Source: Calendula officinalis (Eukaryota; Streptophyta; Magnoliopsida; Asterales; Asteraceae). From it: a stretch of 64,000 bases of DNA. Where the stretch lies: positions 16,183,501 through 16,247,500 of the forward strand of contig OY970822.1 in NCBI GenBank assembly GCA_963853835.1, given 5' to 3'. A program made the position numbers and the translations under genes. The notes beneath the pieces were generated by a model. That model had not been told where the DNA came from. It saw only the letters and a list, made by a program, of their open reading frames with translations, and searched no databases. This document shows, in pieces, positions 59,414 to 64,000 of the stretch (position 1 is its first letter; every line of letters starts with the position of its first letter).

Positions 59414-59425
59414 TGGTATCAGAGC
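59414..59425 (+). promoter_or_regulatory. Primer-binding site of LARD B (iMet tRNA)
   Basis: TGGTATCAGAGC, 3 nt after the LTR end; exact. Confidence 0.92.
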
Positions 59426-59820
59426 TATAGTTTAAGTGAATTAGGTAGGTTTGACCTCCCTAGTCTTAAGCTATGCTAAGTAGGACCATATGTTTTCCAT
59501 AGGATGTCCATGATTTGTCTTTTGAGACCGTAAAGTATGGGTATATTAGGGTCGAACCCTAAGAATGAAGATAGTGTTTTGAGCCTTATGGGTCATGGTT
59601 GACTAATAAGTCAATCTTTGAATTTTTATGGTTTAATATATTGGTATAACAAAATGGTGAACGCGAGTAGAGGATAAGCTCCTCTAAGACAAGAAGAGAA
59701 ATTATAATTGAGTTTTGTCATGTCGCGGTGATGATGGTAGTGATTCCGAATTAGAAGAAAAGGAATGATGTTCATTCAAGACATTGATGGCGTGTAAAGT
59801 TGGATGTGTAATTGAGAAGT

Positions 59821-60080
59821 ACGGAACCGGAGGCCGTGATTCGGTGGATTCGTGAAATTGAGCAAGTGCTAAAGATTTGCAAGTGTTAGGAGGAAGATAT
59901 GGTGACTTCTACAGCTCGTCTACTGGGAGAGTGATGTGTGGTCGCGGCGGAATGCGATGTTCGAAGCATTGGAAAAGAGAATATGGTACCAGATGTCGTG
60001 GAAGGAGTTCGCGATTAGATTGATAGGGAAGTTTTGTCCCGAAAGAGTACTTGGAAGAATTTCTAAGAGAATTTATTGCT
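59821..60080 (+). pseudogene. Gypsy gag (Retrotrans_gag) remnant in LARD B
   Basis: Broken translation reads TEPEAVIRWIREIEQVLKIC, then EEDMVTSTARLLGE, then after a frame change MSWKEFAIRLIGKFCPERVL. This is the order of the Ty3/Gypsy capsid domain (IEQVFxxxxC, KFCP). Several stops and shifts. It identifies the element as Gypsy-derived. Confidence 0.72.
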
Positions 60081-62696
60081 AGGAATGTGGAGAAGGTAAT
60101 TTAACGAAGGATCAATGAATCGTCCTCAAGTGGAGAAAAGAGGAAGTTCGATGGTAGCTTGGAGTCAACAAAGGAAGAAAAACTCGTTCAGAGTTCGTCA
60201 AATCATGTTGATGTGAAAGGTGCAAAAGTGTGGTAAGTTTCCTCAATTATAAAATTGATGGTATGAGGTTCGTGGTTTGTTGGGTAATTGTTGCACAATT
60301 TGGTGCTTAAGTGAAATGGTATGTATAAGTATGGGTAAATCGTTTGGTGTGGAACTGTACACGGGGGACGGTTTCCCCGGTTCGTTATGTGTAAAGAAAT
60401 AATATGCCTAGGTGAGTTGGCGATTGGTACGTCGCGGATAATTAGGATATTAAAAGATATATTATCTCGGGAATATTAAATATTCCAATGAAAGGGTGGT
60501 AGTACGCGAAAGTACTAAGACTCGGTGAGAATGATATATGGATGGGAAACCATGTAAGGAATAAGTTCAAAAGTAAAATTGTAGCACTTGGCGGGAATAA
60601 GGATAAGTGATGTGGTATTACCATATGATAACGGTGAAGAAAAGAATGATGAAAAATATGGTGAAGTTTCAAAGCTCGTGAATAGAAAATATGCTGGAAA
60701 GGATAAACATCGGGGATGACATAATTTAGTAATCGAAAATGGTTGAGTAGAAAAAAAAATTGAAAATTGACAATTAGTCATGACAAAAGTTTGTATCATG
60801 GATGATAGATTTGATGCTAGGGGTAAAAGGTTAATTAATGGTAAAATGTCCTAGAAATGGTATGCTAAGTCAAAGGTAACAATTAATTATTGGAAAAATG
60901 ACATAGAAAAAGTGTGATAGCTTATGTATGGATTATGGATCAGAGTCAATTGGTTGACTCGAGTTGACCGGGTAATTCGGTAAAAATGTGGATAATTGAA
61001 TGCAATGATGGTTACCTAGGTGGTGAAAGAAAGATTGGAAATTTTAATAATGATAAAATGAATCGACTAAAGACGATTGGTAAATGAGTAGATTGGTGGA
61101 AAGCATTAGAAATGATTATGTGTATACCGGGTAGTATAAAGGGATAAGTGGGAGTAATGGTCTATGAAAAGAATATGATTTTAGGAAGGTAATGTTATGT
61201 GAAATGTGGGGAAATGTAAATTGAATGGAGAATATGATTAGTTATGAAAGAAAATGATAGCATGATGCTAAGTGAATGACGCATACATGAATTGTATGCA
61301 AGATAGAATGGTATTGTATGGATCTTGTTAGATCGGAGGCTTTCCGGTTAACGAGATTTGTTGGGTCACTATGGATTGGAGGCTTTCCGATCATTGTGAC
61401 AGTTGGAATCGTGATGGATTGGAGGCTTTCCGATCATCTCGATAAGATAGTTAAAGTATAATTTGTTATATAAGGGATATGATGTTTGTATCTGACGTAT
61501 GTAGAACCGTATGGTTAGTTATTGTTATGGATTTATGGCAAATGAGAACTTGGGTTGAAAACACGGGTCGTGTTTAAGTATATGTAGGTGTAAGAGATGC
61601 CTAAAAGTTTATAGACTATGAAAAGGGCTGCTTATAGGAAGCAAAGTTTATTAGTAGCCGATGAGTGGTGAAAGTCGTATGATGGGTGGTTAGACCACAA
61701 TTGGATGTGATAGAGGCTTTAAAGCCGGTAATCAGGAATTACAAGTATGGTATGGGGGCGGTTAGAAGAAATTGTAAATGGTATAAGTATTTGATTGGAA
61801 CAAATAAAAAAAAACAAAAAAAAAAAAACAATAGAGATTGGTATTGCTTTAGACGGAAATCGTGAATCGATTATGGAAATAGAAATCGAGGAAAAGAGAA
61901 ACAATTGAGAAAGGAGGTATAGAAATTGGAATCGGGAATAAAAGTTTGGGAAGTGATGTCTCACTAGTAAAGGATATGTGAAATTTGCAAAGTAAGTTTG
62001 CCTTTATTCATAAGTAAAGGTTGGTCAACTAGTGGATTGTTGACTTTGGTCAAAATGGGGATTTGACTTTCGTTTAAATGGTTAGACGAGGATAAGAACA
62101 TAATGTATCCCCTACATGTATATGATAATGGTTAATTAACTAATGGAAATAGTTATAGTGTGCGACTTTGACCCGTTGGGTGTTTAGGGTTGAATTTGGG
62201 AATCGAGGATGTGATTATTGATATATCATAAACTAAAGTCGATGGTAAAATAAAGGGTGATAGATGGAACCTTTAGCAAGTAAGAAATTGTAAAAGTATA
62301 GTTGACTTTGTGCTTAAGTCAAGGATTAGACAATGTTGGGATATATCGACTGGTCAAAGTTAGACTTTGATGTCCGTGTTGATCAACTAGATGATTGTAA
62401 TGATTGGGTCATATCGTCCCTATGTGTATAACGGGATTAGTTGAAGGATTTAAAGTGCTATGGTCAAATTGTGCAATTTTGACCCGTTTAGGTATTAAAC
62501 GCTTAAGATTGATATCTGACCCGTTCGGGCCTAACGGGGTTAAGTGAACGTTTACATACATATTGTTGACTAAATTTGAATGGGAAAAGCTTTATGGTAA
62601 TGACCACAAGGGAATGAGAACGGAATGCTCGGTCGAAAGTGGGTTGAAAATTTTCTAGTGATTCCGAGGACGGAATCCTTTTAAGTGGTGGATAGT
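60081..62696 (+). other. Noncoding interior of LARD B
   Basis: No pol motif and no ORF above about 95 codons. TGGATTGGAGGCTTTCCGATCAT occurs twice (about 61372 and 61417), here named by position. Parts align with LARD A. The last purine-rich stretch before 62697 (AAGTGGTGGATAGT) is the probable PPT. Confidence 0.7.
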
Positions 62697-64000
62697 TGTA
62701 ACGACCAGAAATTTTGTGTTAAATAAATTATGAAAAAAATATGATAAATAAGGATAAATCATTTAAAGAACGTAGAAACTGGTTTCGTGTCATTTGGACA
62801 TCGTATGAGAAAGTTATGGACGAAACCGTGTCGAAGCAAATGTCAAAAAAATGCAGCCTTGCTGCATTGAAAAGTTCACGATTGGGAACTAGTTCACGGC
62901 GCGAACTTTGCTGAAACAGAATAAAAATCGGGATTTCAGCCATTTTGTGCAATTTAAAACCTAGAACTCCTCTCTACAAGTGAGTATACGTTTTTGAGTG
63001 GAAAAGGTCGTTTGGAGCTGATTTTGGACTCCAAATCACGTGATTCTTCTTCCATTGTTGAAGATTAAGGTAAATCTCTACTCCTTTTAGTTATGTATGA
63101 TGTTTTTGGGTAAAAATGGTGATGTATGTAAATCCTAGTTGGAGGGTTTGTAATGGGTGATGAAATTGGGTTTATATAACTTAGATCTACAACATATTGT
63201 CATGGAAAATGGGTTCATAACATGGATTTGGTGATTATCTAGCTAGTTATGAACTTTATTTGGGGGAAAATGGTGGTTTGGGTAACCTACCAAGTTATCT
63301 TTGGGGAAGATGATTAAGATGAGTGTAGAACACTCTTTGTAAGCTTAAGAACCTTGTGTTCTTGTTAGATTTGGGTTTTGTTGATGGAAATCTTGAACTA
63401 GGGTTTTGAGATTTCACCAAGTTGGATGAACTTGGTGGTTAGGAGTGTTGTTATGGATTGTTTGGTGATTAGTTATGGATAATAACTAGTTGTTGTGATG
63501 ATATTGATGGTAGGTCAAGAAGACCTAAAGATTGGTGACATTGCACAAGTTGGAAAGCAAGGATTCGTGTGAATGGACACGAATTGGAGTTAGCTTGGCT
63601 AAGGTGAGTACATGTGAACTTTTAAGCTGAGTACATAGTAAAAGAGTTTTGAAAATGGATAATATCTATCGAGTCTTTATTAATACATATTTTTAATAAA
63701 GAAAGTGATTGGAAAGATAATGAAATTTGATTGAATTGCTAATAGAACATAGTTATTGAAATTGATGATTTTGCAAGTAAGTGTGATTAGATTAAATGAT
63801 TAATGAGGTTATTGATAAAAAGTATTAGTAATGATAATGGCTAAAAGAGTATGAAATTGGCTTTTATTAGTAAGAATTAACAATTAAGCAAATGATAAAG
63901 ATTTTAAAGTAATAACGTTTATTAGTAAAACATACTAATAAAAGTAGTGTTATCACGTTAAGAGAACAAGTATGATTTGACTAGTGTTATGTATGAACTC
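62697..64000 (+). repeat. 3' LTR of LARD B, truncated by the window end
   Basis: Matches 57134-58437 with a constant offset of 5563 and no indels found. Confidence 0.95.

Larger units (their letters stand above)
57134..64000 (+). mobile_element. LARD B: young non-autonomous Gypsy-like element inserted in element 3
   Basis: 5' LTR 57134-59410, iMet primer site, 3.3 kb interior without intact genes, 3' LTR from 62697 to the window end. Reading both LTRs in parallel for about 1.3 kb I found no difference. The left target duplication would be GTTAA (57129-57133); its partner is outside the window. Confidence 0.92.

Overview
This is a plant nuclear genome window with no intact host gene. It is AT-rich and consists mostly of LTR retrotransposons nested inside one another. 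Copia elements with an extra gene after pol, iMet primer sites and long LARD-like Gypsy derivatives suggest a large-genome eudicot. The protein style resembles Asteraceae (the Tanacetum/Artemisia/Chrysanthemum group), but that family placement is inference.

Layout. (1) 1-8451 is the 3' part of a Sirevirus-like Copia element (element 1): end of gag, pol with one nonsense codon, an extra two-exon third gene and the 3' LTR. (2) It interrupts a minus-strand Copia element (element 0, 8452-12650) with a coiled-coil gag relic, a minisatellite-rich leader, PBS and 5' LTR. (3) Element 0 in turn sits inside a non-autonomous Gypsy-like element (LARD A, 12651-21389). LARD A also holds two solo LTRs, each with a perfect 5-bp target duplication. 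(4) 21390-23403 has a minus-strand solo LTR, a GGT/ACC-rich patch, and exon 1 of a ZIP metal transporter followed 10 bp later by its own inverted copy. (5) The inverted ZIP arm is split by element 2 (23404-34883, complete relative of element 1, TSD ACCAA) and by element 5 (34961-44744, minus-strand, pol-less, itself holding a solo LTR). (6) 44800-52818 is a low-copy island with a PRL1-like WD40 fragment, a possible SPT6 fragment, a Helitron 3' end, two hAT-type elements with 8-bp target duplications, and an AVT1 amino-acid transporter fragment fused to a second antisense ZIP fragment. (7) 52819-57133 is the 5' half of a third Copia element (element 3). Its integrase is cut by LARD B (57134-64000), whose two LTRs look identical over the 1.3 kb visible.

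How the parts relate. Elements 1 and 2 carry gag, pol and a third gene that appears to have its own upstream hairpin plus TATA box and a conserved phase-1 intron. Both are peppered from LTR to LTR, coding sequence included, with one short motif (CTCAGTATCA / TGATACTGAG). Element 3 does the same with a different motif (TTACTACTGAT / ATCAGTAGTAA). This family-specific reiteration, with an uncharacterised third gene in the elements 1/2 family, is the best candidate here for an undescribed system, possibly self-recognition or anti-silencing. The second strong observation is the ZIP inverted duplication, which has the architecture expected of a hairpin-siRNA or proto-microRNA locus and was later broken by 21 kb of retrotransposons.
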